This document shows positions 40,492-49,358 of a stretch of 64,000 nt of DNA, in pieces. The notes under the pieces are model-generated. The model saw nothing but the letters and a program-made list of their open reading frames with translations. It searched no databases and was not told the origin of the DNA. The stretch's first letter is position 1. Every line of letters begins with the position of its first letter. The position numbers and the translations under genes were made by a program. Source of the DNA: Chloroflexota bacterium (GTDB taxonomy: Bacteria; Chloroflexota; Anaerolineae; Caldilineales; Caldilineaceae); assembly GCA_016861025.1 (NCBI GenBank), contig BOKO01000002.1, positions 372,001 to 436,000 on the forward strand. Direction: 5' to 3'.

Positions 40492-40761
40492 GGCAAGAAA
40501 TTAAAATGTGCAAGTTTGTGACAAGAATAACGGCAGAACGGTGCAGCGTCAAAGCAAACGGTTTCTTTTGGACAATTGATTTGAATGAGAAAAACGCCAG
40601 CGCCATGTCACGCCGGAGGCGACGACCTATTTTGTTTTTGTTCCAGACGTGAAGTAGCCCGACTCGACCCGTTTTCACACCCCATCTATGTATGCTATGA
40701 TCGAACCGAAGCATGGAGGGAAGAAGACAGGATTTCCAACCGTGGGGTTGCTGAGGCTATG

Positions 40762-42537
40762 ATGGCGTTTCGCACGTTGGTCGATTTCGATGTCTCTGTG
40801 ACGCGTAGCGCAACGGGCTATGTCGCTTCATTTCGTGCGCCCGATGGCCGGCGGGTGCAGACGACTTTTCAGACGCCTTTCGAGGAGTATCAGCTCAAGT
40901 ATTATATCGCCGAGGCGACGCGCGGCCCACAACCCACACGCCGATCGTTGCAGCACAGCGCTGACGCCGCCGCCCGCGAGATGGGTGAGGCGCTGTTCGC
41001 CGCCATGTTTTCCGGCGCAGCGCTCCATCAATTGAACGCAACCCTCGATGCGTTTGCCCTTGCGCGCGAGCAGGGGGTGCGTCTGCGCATCGACTTCAGC
41101 GGCGCGCCAGAGCTTGCCGCGCTGCCGTGGGAATTTCTCTATCACCCGGAGCGGGGCTTTTTTCTGGCGCTTTCACCTGACCTGACAATCGTGCGGTATG
41201 TGCAGACGCCGGAGCCGGTGCGCAGCCTGCATGTAGAGCCGCCGCTGCGCATCCTGGCGATGGCGTGCAGCCCACACGACCTGGAGCCGCTCGATGTGGC
41301 GCACGAGCGCGAGAGCCTCCAAGCCAGTCTGACGCGCCTGATCGATGCTCGCATGGTTGAGATTGACTGGGCGCCAGCCAATACACTTCACGCCGTGACA
41401 ACCCTGCTCGATCAGCGCGACTATCACATCTTCCATTTCATGGGACATGGCGCCTTTTTGCAGGATGCAGATCAACGCAACGCCGGTTATCTACTCTTCG
41501 AGGACGCAGATGGCGCAGCCGCGCCGGTGAGCGCCGAACGACTTGGGCAAGCGCTGCGGCGTTCGGTGCGGCTGGCGCTGATCAACGCCTGCGAAGGGGC
41601 GGTCGGCGCTCTGAACAACCCGTCATCAGGCGTGGCGACCAGCCTGCTGGCGCAAGGCGTGCCTGCGGTGGTTGCCATGCAGTTCAGCATCAGCGACACA
41701 ATCGCCATTCCGTTTGCAGGCGAATTTTATAGCGCAATTGCCATCGGTCTGCCGGTCGACGCTGCAGTGACCAGCGCACGGCGCAATGTCTGGGCGCGCT
41801 TCGAGGGAAGCGGCGAATGGGCCACGCCCGTGCTCTTTTTACGCACACCGGACGGCAACATCTTCGACGTCGGCGCGTTTCCAGGCGACGACAGCCGCAC
41901 AAGCGCACTTCAGCAAGAGGTGATTGCGGCGACAATGAGCAACCTCGACGTCGACCTGGGCCAACTGCGCACGATTTTGGCGACTGGTTCGCGTGAGGTG
42001 ATCAAACGCCTGCCCGCCTGGCTGACCGATCGCTGGTCGAGCGCCGATCGTTCCGCCGAAGAGTTGTACCAGCAAGCCGTCGAGTACATGCAGGCTGAGC
42101 GATGGGCTGATGCAAACCGGTTTTTCAAGCTCTGCAATGATCGGGCGCCGGGTTATCGCAACATCGGCGCGCTGTGGCAAGAGTCCAGGCTACAGGAACG
42201 ACTGGCTGAACACTACCGCCGGCTGGTCAGCGCCTATGCCGAGCAGAAATGGCAGCGAGTCGTAGAGCTGGCGACCATCATTCTGAATGAGGCGCCTGCC
42301 TACAAAGACACAACGTCCCTGCATGACCATGCGTTGCGTATGATGGGCATGACCCCGCGCCCAACCAACCTGCCGGCATCGGCGCCAGCCAGACCAGGAA
42401 CGCCTCCGCCTTCGTCTCTATCGCCCGTCACGCGCCCGCCGACCCTTCCCAGCGGCGCCGCACCTGCCAACAGTGAAAATGCAACCAACAGAACGGACGC
42501 AAAACCCCCGTCGCTGCCTGGGCGCTCGTCAGCCTGA
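40762..42537 (+). CDS. CHAT-domain cysteine protease with C-terminal helical repeat region
   Basis: A 591-residue protein. After an N-terminal beta-rich domain (about 1-90) comes a CHAT domain (about 90-375), the caspase/separase-like peptidase fold. The catalytic dyad is His229 in FHFMGHGAF and Cys277 in LINACEGA, both intact, so it should be active. The region after 400 includes TPR-like helices (EELYQQAVEYMQAERWADANRF) and the tail is Pro/Ser-rich. Upstream ATGs at 40759 and 40762 both follow GAGG, and 40762 has the better 5-nt spacing. The following gene lies 66 nt downstream and is probably co-transcribed. The role is unknown; CHAT proteases act in defence and signalling. Confidence 0.9.
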   Translation: MAFRTLVDFDVSVTRSATGYVASFRAPDGRRVQTTFQTPFEEYQLKYYIAEATRGPQPTRRSLQHSADAAAREMGEALFAAMFSGAALHQLNATLDAFALAREQGVRLRIDFSGAPELAALPWEFLYHPERGFFLALSPDLTIVRYVQTPEPVRSLHVEPPLRILAMACSPHDLEPLDVAHERESLQASLTRLIDARMVEIDWAPANTLHAVTTLLDQRDYHIFHFMGHGAFLQDADQRNAGYLLFEDADGAAAPVSAERLGQALRRSVRLALINACEGAVGALNNPSSGVATSLLAQGVPAVVAMQFSISDTIAIPFAGEFYSAIAIGLPVDAAVTSARRNVWARFEGSGEWATPVLFLRTPDGNIFDVGAFPGDDSRTSALQQEVIAATMSNLDVDLGQLRTILATGSREVIKRLPAWLTDRWSSADRSAEELYQQAVEYMQAERWADANRFFKLCNDRAPGYRNIGALWQESRLQERLAEHYRRLVSAYAEQKWQRVVELATIILNEAPAYKDTTSLHDHALRMMGMTPRPTNLPASAPARPGTPPPSSLSPVTRPPTLPSGAAPANSENATNRTDAKPPSLPGRSSA

Positions 42538-42603
42538 ATGGAGCAAGACCGGGATTTTTGATATATCAACTTTATCGACTCACAGCAGGAAGGAACAACA
42601 GCC

Positions 42604-43176
42604 ATGACTTTTGCCGACGTTGACAAACGATATCAGGAGTTGAAACAGCAGTTTGAATCCGGGCTGCTAAGCGAGACAGCCTTTGACGAGGCGCTCAAGG
42701 AATTGATGATCCAGGATGATCAGGGGCGATGGTGGGCAAAGGCGCGCGACACCGGTCAATGGAATTACTACGACGCTGTGACACAAAACTGGACGCCTGC
42801 TTCTCCTCCGGTGCAGCCGCCGCAGCCGCCTCCCGCCTATGCACCGCGCGTCGGAGAGCAGAGCCCAGCCGGAACAGCTTACACAGAAAGTAGCGTCTAT
42901 CAACCGCAGATTGCGCAGCCTTCGGCGCAGTTTAGCGCAGCGGGCTTTCGCAGCGATCAGCCTGAGCTGTCGCCCGGGCTTAAGATTGTCTTCTATATTC
43001 TGTCGTTCCTTGTGCCAATTGTTGGCATCGTGCTCTACTTCGTCTATCGTGGCAAACCGGCGCAAGAAGACCGATCGGCTGCGAACTTGTTCTTGATTCT
43101 TGGCGTGATTTCATTCGCGCTGAGCTGTTTGTGCGGCTTCATCATACCTTTTATGCTTGCGCCCTTTGCGTATTGA
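42604..43176 (+). CDS. Small two-helix membrane protein with SHOCT-like N-terminus
   Basis: The 190-residue protein starts with a helical YQELKQQFESGLLSETAFDEALKEL stretch (about 9-35) resembling the SHOCT short helical domain. A WWAKARDTGQWNYYDAVTQNW module (about 44-64), like the GYF/WW-type segments seen in Chloroflexota membrane proteins, follows. Then come a Pro/Gln linker and two C-terminal membrane helices (about 125-145 and 162-186). It is adjacent to the CHAT protease gene with a clear AGGAAGGAACAACAGCC ribosome-binding region. It may anchor the protease at the membrane or be its substrate. No homologous domain with known function was recognised. Confidence 0.8.
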   Translation: MTFADVDKRYQELKQQFESGLLSETAFDEALKELMIQDDQGRWWAKARDTGQWNYYDAVTQNWTPASPPVQPPQPPPAYAPRVGEQSPAGTAYTESSVYQPQIAQPSAQFSAAGFRSDQPELSPGLKIVFYILSFLVPIVGIVLYFVYRGKPAQEDRSAANLFLILGVISFALSCLCGFIIPFMLAPFAY

Positions 43177-43183
43177 CCGGGCA

Positions 43184-43954
43184 ATGTCGATCGATTTGCG
43201 CTCAGCGTGGAATCAGGTTGCCGCCGACTACCAGAGGCGGCAGGCGATTCCACTCACCGACGTGAATTACGGACCCTGGGCGCCGACCGAGAAAGAGTTG
43301 CATCTGCTTGGCAACGTAAGCGGATTGCATATCCTTGAAATTGGCTGTGGCGGCGGTCAATGCTCCATCGCCCTTGCCAGGCAAGGCGCTGTCGTTGTTG
43401 GCGTCGATCTCAGCGACGCCCAGCTTGAACACGCCCGGCGGCTCGCCGCGCACGAAGGCGTCGCTGCCTCCTTTGTTCAGGGATCAGCCGAAGACCTCAG
43501 CGCCTTCGCCAGTGCGGGCTGGGACATGATCTTCAGCGTCTACGCGTTTCAATATATTGCCGACATGCAACGCTGCCTGCGCGAGTGTGCACGAGTGCTG
43601 CGTCCAGGCGGACGGCTTGTCTTCAGCCTCGATCATCCCATCCGCATCTGCTTCTTCGACGACAAGGAGCATGAATTTTCGCTCTATCCGATGCGCTCCT
43701 ACTTTGATCGCCGTCCGATCGCGTGGATGTTCGGCGACACCGGCGTATGGATGCATTCCCACCATCGCACAATCGCCGAATGGATCGATCTGCTGAGCCA
43801 GGCTGGCTTTTGTTTGCAACACCTGGTGGAGCCGCCGCTGCCGCAATCGATGCTCGATGAAGATTGGTTGGAGGACGATCCGCTTTCCGTCCTCCGCAAT
43901 ATCCCAGCTACAATCATCTTCGTAGCTGTACTGGCAGACAAGAATCGGGCATAA
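43184..43954 (+). CDS. Class I SAM-dependent methyltransferase
   Basis: A 256-residue methyltransferase with the seven-strand Rossmann signature. Motif I is LEIGCGGGQCSIALARQG near residue 52, with an acidic residue in GVDLSDAQLEHARRL, the post-II FSVYAFQYIADMQRCLREC and motif III CARVLRPGGRLVFS. The N-terminal WNQVAADYQRR fits the Methyltransf_11/UbiE-type subgroup; the substrate is not predictable. The frame opens at 43157 inside the previous gene, but ATG 43184 is the likelier start. It is followed after 7 nt by a PyrK-like gene and is probably in one operon with it. Confidence 0.9.
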   Translation: MSIDLRSAWNQVAADYQRRQAIPLTDVNYGPWAPTEKELHLLGNVSGLHILEIGCGGGQCSIALARQGAVVVGVDLSDAQLEHARRLAAHEGVAASFVQGSAEDLSAFASAGWDMIFSVYAFQYIADMQRCLRECARVLRPGGRLVFSLDHPIRICFFDDKEHEFSLYPMRSYFDRRPIAWMFGDTGVWMHSHHRTIAEWIDLLSQAGFCLQHLVEPPLPQSMLDEDWLEDDPLSVLRNIPATIIFVAVLADKNRA

Positions 43955-43961
43955 TAAAGCC

Positions 43962-44729
43962 ATGAATCGATTGATCCTGCCGACGCCAGCGCGCATTGCG
44001 TCCATCGAAACAGACAACTATCGCACCAAAACGTTTGTCCTGGAAACCCGTCTCGATGCGACGCCAGGGCAATTTGTGATGGCGTGGCTGCCGCGCTTTG
44101 ATGAAAAACCCTTTTCACTTGTCGACGCCGACCCGGTGACGCTGATGATCACGGCGGTGGGACCGTTCACAAGGCTTGTCCACGAGCTACAGATTGGCGA
44201 TTCGCTGTGGATTCGAGGCGCATTTGGCAATGGATTTTGCGTTCCAGCCACGCAGCGGCGGCTGGCGTTGGTGGGCGGCGGTTACGGCGTGGCGCCGTTG
44301 TTGTGGCTGGCGCGCCAACAGCTTGCGCGCGGCGCACAGGTGACGGCAATCCTCGGCGCACGCACCGCCGCCGATTTGTTATATGTCAGGCGGTTCGAGC
44401 AGCTTGCCGCTGCATTGCAACCCGGCGCGCTGTCGATCGTGGTGACGACAGAAGATGGCAGCGCAGGCGAACTCGGACGCGTCACCGACGAGTTGGCGCC
44501 GCTGGCGGCGCAGGGTGCGTTCGATGGCGTCTATGCATGTGGGCCGCACGGGATGTTGCAAGCAATCGAGCTGCTGGCGCAAGAGGTTGGTGCACCTTGT
44601 CAGGCAAGCTGGGAAGCCTACATGCGTTGCGGCATCGGCATTTGCGGTGCATGTGAACATCTGGGCAAAGTGCTTTGTCTGGACGGTCCGGTGCTGACAA
44701 CAGCGCGTAGTGCAAGTGTTGCTGGTTGA
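43962..44729 (+). CDS. PyrK-like flavin/2Fe-2S electron-transfer protein
   Basis: The 255-residue protein follows the ferredoxin-NADP reductase plan. A flavin-binding barrel (about 1-100; LDATPGQFVMAWLPRFDEKPFSLVD) leads into an NAD-binding domain with LALVGGGYGVAPLLWL, and a 2Fe-2S ligand set near the C-terminus has spacing C-x4-C-x2-C-x8-C (RCGIGICGACEHLGKVLCLDGPV). This is the pattern of PyrK, the electron-transfer subunit of class 1B dihydroorotate dehydrogenase. No pyrD lies in this window, and the next genes are XdhC-like, so a link to a molybdenum hydroxylase or another flavoprotein is possible. Family sure, partner unknown. Confidence 0.85.
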   Translation: MNRLILPTPARIASIETDNYRTKTFVLETRLDATPGQFVMAWLPRFDEKPFSLVDADPVTLMITAVGPFTRLVHELQIGDSLWIRGAFGNGFCVPATQRRLALVGGGYGVAPLLWLARQQLARGAQVTAILGARTAADLLYVRRFEQLAAALQPGALSIVVTTEDGSAGELGRVTDELAPLAAQGAFDGVYACGPHGMLQAIELLAQEVGAPCQASWEAYMRCGIGICGACEHLGKVLCLDGPVLTTARSASVAG

Positions 44730-44737
44730 AGCGAAGC

Positions 44738-45082
44738 ATGGCTGCATCTTTCTACTCCCAACTTCAGAAACTTCTTGATGAAGGTTTGACCGTTGCGGTT
44801 GCGACGATTGTTCAGGTCAAAGGCTCCACCCCGCGCGAGGTGGGCGCCAAGATGATCATCCATCCATACGGCAAGCATGTCGGCACGGTCGGCGGCGGCT
44901 GTGGCGAGGCGGATGTGATTCGCACTGGCCTCGACGTGTTGGCTGACGGGCAGCCGCGCACCGTTCGCATCGATCTGACCGAACCAATATCCATGCAAAG
45001 TATGGGGGTGTGCGGCGGCGTCCTCGATGTCTTTATCGAACGATGGGCGCCTGACGACGAGCAGACGCAAGGTGGACAATGA
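44738..45082 (+). CDS. XdhC N-terminal domain protein (first half of a split XdhC/CoxI)
   Basis: A 114-residue protein equal to the XdhC_CoxI domain: VAVATIVQVKGSTPREVGAKMII near residue 23, then VGTVGGGCGEADVI and EPISMQSMGVCGG. XdhC/CoxI proteins bind the molybdenum cofactor, hold its sulfurated form and pass it to xanthine- or CO-dehydrogenase-type enzymes. The frame opens at a TTG (44726) but ATG 44738 is a plausible start. The stop overlaps the next ATG (ATGA), and the rest of a normal XdhC is encoded by that gene. Possibly a natural split rather than a frameshift, since both halves are ordered and overlap cleanly. Confidence 0.85.
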   Translation: MAASFYSQLQKLLDEGLTVAVATIVQVKGSTPREVGAKMIIHPYGKHVGTVGGGCGEADVIRTGLDVLADGQPRTVRIDLTEPISMQSMGVCGGVLDVFIERWAPDDEQTQGGQ

Positions 45083-45858
45083 GACGCGCAGTGGCGGCGG
45101 CGCTGGCAGCCTCTGCTGAGCGCCGCGAAGCTGCTGCGCTGCTCAGCGTGCTAAAGGCAACGGGGGCGTTCGACGCGCAACAAGGGCGGCGCCTGGTGCT
45201 CTGGCTCGATGAACGACCCACCGTCGGCGATCTTGATCTCGGCGCGTTGCAGCGCCGGGCGCTGGATGACGCACGCGCTGCGCTACAGGCGCGGCGGCAC
45301 ACACAACTGGTTTATCGCGTCGGGAACGACGAAATTGTGTTGTTTGTCGAGGTGCAGCCGCAGCCTTATCACCTGATCATCGCCGGCGCCGGGCATGTGG
45401 CCGCGCCGCTGGCGGCGATGGCGGCAATCTGCGATTTCAAGGTGACAGTGCTGGACGACCGCCCTCAGTACGCCAACAAAGAACGCTTTCCGACCGCCGA
45501 CCACATCATTGTCGGCCCTTTTCGCGAGGAGCTGCGCAAATTGCGCGGCGGGCGCCCTGTTTTTGATCCGCACACCTGCCTGGCGTTGGTCACGCGCGGG
45601 CATCAGTATGATGTCGATCTGTTGCTAGAGGTGCTCGACGATCCGGTGGCGTACATCGGCATGATCGGCAGCCGGCGGCGGATTCGCGCCGTGTTTGACC
45701 TGCTTGAACGGGAGCGCAACATTCCACGCCACAAGTTTGATCGCGTCCATGCTCCCATCGGATTGGACATCGGCGCACAGACGCCGTCCGAGATCGCCGT
45801 CGCCATTCTGGCTGAAATCATCGCCGTTTTGCATGGTCGTTCAACCAAACTGAAATAG
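45079..45858 (+). CDS. XdhC C-terminal Rossmann domain protein (second half of a split XdhC/CoxI)
   Basis: A 259-residue protein. After about 95 residues of helical N-terminus (a spacer absent from simple XdhC) comes the Rossmann-type XdhC_C domain, with YHLIIAGAGHVAAPLA near residue 93, FKVTVLDDRPQYANKERFP and VGPFREELRKL. DVDLLLEVLDDPVAYIGMIGSRRR and HAPIGLDIGAQTPSEIAVAILAEI follow. The two split genes overlap by 4 nt. No molybdenum-hydroxylase structural gene is in the window, so the enzyme served is elsewhere or absent. Confidence 0.88.
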   Translation: MRRAVAAALAASAERREAAALLSVLKATGAFDAQQGRRLVLWLDERPTVGDLDLGALQRRALDDARAALQARRHTQLVYRVGNDEIVLFVEVQPQPYHLIIAGAGHVAAPLAAMAAICDFKVTVLDDRPQYANKERFPTADHIIVGPFREELRKLRGGRPVFDPHTCLALVTRGHQYDVDLLLEVLDDPVAYIGMIGSRRRIRAVFDLLERERNIPRHKFDRVHAPIGLDIGAQTPSEIAVAILAEIIAVLHGRSTKLK

Positions 45859-45920
45859 TGTGATTCCTCAGGCGTTGCTTATGCTGTTTGAATGCTTGAT
45901 GGAACCAAGGATGCCCGTTT

Positions 45921-46670
<750 letters not shown>

Positions 46671-46879
46671 TGACTGAAGCAGGGTCAGCCTGATTGGTTG
46701 GTCCGTCATTGCCCCAAAATTTCAGATTTGCGTCTGCCATCAGTGCATGGTATCGTAACGAAAGCACAACATTCTCAGGATATCAGACAATAGCACCGCA
46801 AGTTGTGCAGGCGCATTGGTGTGTCCCCCGGCCCAGAGTCACAGATTTGCGCCCAACGGTGTTTGCAGACGTATAGACG

Positions 46880-46885
46880 TATAAT
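46880..46885 (+). promoter_or_regulatory. -10 box before the amidohydrolase operon
   Basis: A perfect TATAAT (46880-46885), followed by more A/T, lies 20 nt before the amidohydrolase start. A good -35 at the expected distance is not visible, so this may need an activator. The 5' leader would be only about 12 nt. Confidence 0.5.
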
Positions 46886-46904
46886 AATAAGAAAGCCGGA
46901 CGCG

Positions 46905-47861
46905 ATGTACGAAGGTTTCGAGGTCATTGACTTCCATGCCCATTTCCCGACCGACCGTCCCTGGTTCCCTGATATGGGCGATACGATGGAACGCTATGTT
47001 GCGCAGGTGAGTCCAGAGCGACGTAAGCTCATTCAGCAGATGAGCCAGCCCTATCAAGAACATTGGCGGCGCATGTGGAACTTCCCCAGGTCAGAAGGCA
47101 AAGAAGAACATCCGGGCGACCGTGAACAGGCGCGGCGCTGGGTGACGGAGCTGGATAAGTATGGCATCCGCGCCATCGGCTTTGTGACAGGCGGCGGCAA
47201 CGAGCATCTGGCGGAAGTGTGCAGCTGGCATCCGGATCGCTTTATCGGCTTTGCACACCACACGCCATTTCTGCCCGACGCCGTGAAACGGTTGGAACGG
47301 GCGGTGACCGAGCTTGGCTTGCGCGCCTACAAGCTGCTGGCGCCGAATATCGAGGAACCGATTGAAGACCCGGCGGCTTATCCGGTTTGGGAAAAGTGCG
47401 CCGAGCTGGGCATTCCGGTGCTGATCCATTTCGGCATTCAGGGCGGCGCTGGCGGCATTGCCTGGCACGAGAATATCAACCCGCTCAAGCTGCACAACGT
47501 CGCCAAATCCTTCCCCGAGGTGACGTTTGTCATCCCACACTTTGGCTGCGCCTGGGAGCGCGAGACTTTGCAGTTGTGCTGGGCGTGCCCAAATGTGAGC
47601 GTTGACACGAGCGGCAGCAATCAGTGGATTCGCTGGGTGCCCGGCGAGGTGACGGTCAAGTATCTTTTCCGCAAGTATTACGAGACCATCGGGCCGGAGC
47701 GCATCATCTTTGGCAGCGATTCGAGCTGGTTCCCGCGCGGTTTCGCCTTCCGCTATTTGCAAGATCAGGTGCGCGATTGCCTCGACCTCAACATGCCGGA
47801 TGAGCACATTCAACTGATCTTTGCGGGCAATGCAGCGCGGCTGCTCAAAATCAATTTGTAG
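46905..47861 (+). CDS. Amidohydrolase family metal-dependent hydrolase
   Basis: A 318-residue amidohydrolase of the amidohydro-2 (ACMSD-like) type. DFHAHF at residues 9-14 provides the metal-binding HxH, GIPVLIHFG near residue 170 provides a further His, HFGCAWE near 210 another, and FGSDSSWFP near 268 gives the catalytic Asp. ACMSD-like enzymes act as decarboxylases or hydrolases on carboxylated rings or lactones. The frame starts upstream at 46803, but the ATG at 46905 is the first with family-like sequence. It opens a plus-strand operon with an ABC importer and an ASL-superfamily enzyme. Confidence 0.85.
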   Translation: MYEGFEVIDFHAHFPTDRPWFPDMGDTMERYVAQVSPERRKLIQQMSQPYQEHWRRMWNFPRSEGKEEHPGDREQARRWVTELDKYGIRAIGFVTGGGNEHLAEVCSWHPDRFIGFAHHTPFLPDAVKRLERAVTELGLRAYKLLAPNIEEPIEDPAAYPVWEKCAELGIPVLIHFGIQGGAGGIAWHENINPLKLHNVAKSFPEVTFVIPHFGCAWERETLQLCWACPNVSVDTSGSNQWIRWVPGEVTVKYLFRKYYETIGPERIIFGSDSSWFPRGFAFRYLQDQVRDCLDLNMPDEHIQLIFAGNAARLLKINL

Positions 47862-47918
47862 GGAACTGCCAAGCCGGGCAGTCGTCTAATTATTGATGAG
47901 CAAACTCAGGAGGAAATC

Positions 47919-49265
47919 ATGCAACATCGCAAGTACACTCTTCTAGCCAGCCTGTTGGTGCTGCTGGCGCTGCTGGCGTCGGCGTGTGCACCTGCGGCAA
48001 TTCCGGCGCCGCAGGCGCCCGCCGCTGGGGAAGCTGCAGCCACAGAAGCCGCCCCAGGCGAAGTCATCGAGATCGAATATTGGCAATACAATTTTGAGGC
48101 GCGCGTGAAGGCAATGGATCAACTCATCGCCATGTTCGAGGAGCAGAATCCAGGCATCAAAGTCATCCACAACTCTGAGATCCCCTACGACAACTACCGT
48201 GATGCGATCGCCGCGCGCGTGCCTGCTGGCGTTGGGCCTGACGTTGCCACGCTCTTCTATGGCTGGCAGCCGGTGTGGGTGGGGCAGGGCTACATCGTGC
48301 CGCTGCCTGAAGACGCCTTCCCGCCGGCGATGGTCGAAGCCGAGTTCAGCCCGATGGTGCGCGCCAGTTACCAGGATGGCAAGCTCTACACGCTGCCGAC
48401 CGCAGTGCGCACGCTCGCTCTGTTCTACAACAAAGACCTGATGGCGCAAGCCGGGCTTGACCCGGAGAATCCGCCGACAACGTTGGAGGAATTGGAGCAG
48501 CAGGCTGTGCAGTGCACCAAGATGGACGCGCAGGGCAACTATGAAATCATGGGCTTCCCTGTCTCCATGACCGGGCAGGCGCATCATTGGTTCCGCGAAG
48601 TGCTGCTGCGCCAGTTCGGTCAGCAACCCTACAGCGACGATTACACCCAGGTGCTGTGGAACGCCAGCCAGGGCGGTTATGATGCCTGGAACGAATTGCT
48701 CAAGTTCCAGACCGAACTCAAGACCGGCGACGCCACGCTCTTCGATGGCGATCCCAACTTCTTCCTCAACGGTAAGGCGTGTTTCCACATCGACGGCTCC
48801 TTCCGCCTGGGCACGATCGCCAACAACGCGCCCGACCTGAACTTCGGCGTGGTTGAACTGCCCGAACACAACGGCGTCAAGAGCACCTTCGGCAGCTACT
48901 GGACGCACGGCATTACGCAGAAGGCTGCGGCAGACCCAGCGCGCATGGCAGCGGCAGTGAAATTCCTGCAATTCATCACGTCGCCAGAAGCGGGCGCACT
49001 GTGGGTGCAGGCCACGGGCGAGCTGCCTGCACAGTTGGCGGCGGCATCCGACCCAGAGCTGCTGGCGGATCCCAAGCTGGGCGCCTTTGCCGCCGGCTTG
49101 CCCTATGCGCACTCCACCTTCTTTGTGGATGAGAGCAAGGATCGCCAGGCGCTGATCGACGCCTACAATGCGGTCGTGCTCAATGGCGCCGACCCCGCCG
49201 CCGAGCTTGACTTCGCTGTAGAGACGGTGCAGGCGCTGCTTGACAGCTACTGGGCAAGTCAGTAA
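47919..49265 (+). CDS. ABC transporter substrate-binding lipoprotein (family 1)
   Basis: A 448-residue extracellular binding protein. Signal peptide LLASLLVLLALLAS ends with lipobox ASAC at Cys22, then an Ala/Pro-rich spacer and two alpha/beta lobes of the type-1 (MalE/UgpB-like) fold. The segment IEIEYWQYNFEARVKAMDQLI begins lobe 1. FFLNGKACFHIDGSFRLG near residue 290 and GITQKAAADPARMAAAVKFLQF near 335 are typical of carbohydrate-type binders. An AGGAGG site lies 6 nt before the ATG. It lies first in the transporter module, with a stem-loop separating it from the permease genes. The ligand is not predictable. Confidence 0.92.
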   Translation: MQHRKYTLLASLLVLLALLASACAPAAIPAPQAPAAGEAAATEAAPGEVIEIEYWQYNFEARVKAMDQLIAMFEEQNPGIKVIHNSEIPYDNYRDAIAARVPAGVGPDVATLFYGWQPVWVGQGYIVPLPEDAFPPAMVEAEFSPMVRASYQDGKLYTLPTAVRTLALFYNKDLMAQAGLDPENPPTTLEELEQQAVQCTKMDAQGNYEIMGFPVSMTGQAHHWFREVLLRQFGQQPYSDDYTQVLWNASQGGYDAWNELLKFQTELKTGDATLFDGDPNFFLNGKACFHIDGSFRLGTIANNAPDLNFGVVELPEHNGVKSTFGSYWTHGITQKAAADPARMAAAVKFLQFITSPEAGALWVQATGELPAQLAAASDPELLADPKLGAFAAGLPYAHSTFFVDESKDRQALIDAYNAVVLNGADPAAELDFAVETVQALLDSYWASQ

Positions 49266-49296
49266 CCGTCAGCCGCTTCGATTGATGGATGTAGCA

Positions 49297-49327
49297 GGTT
49301 TGGCGGCGATCTTATAGCCGCCAAACC
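49297..49327 (+). promoter_or_regulatory. Stem-loop between the binding-protein and permease genes
   Basis: An 11-bp inverted repeat (49297-49307 with 49317-49327) with a 9-base loop and no T run follows the binding-protein stop. Such structures stabilise upstream mRNA or attenuate read-through, so that the binding protein is made in excess over the permeases. Confidence 0.6.
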
Positions 49328-49358
49328 CCTGATATTCTCAAATTCACCGCCAATCCTC

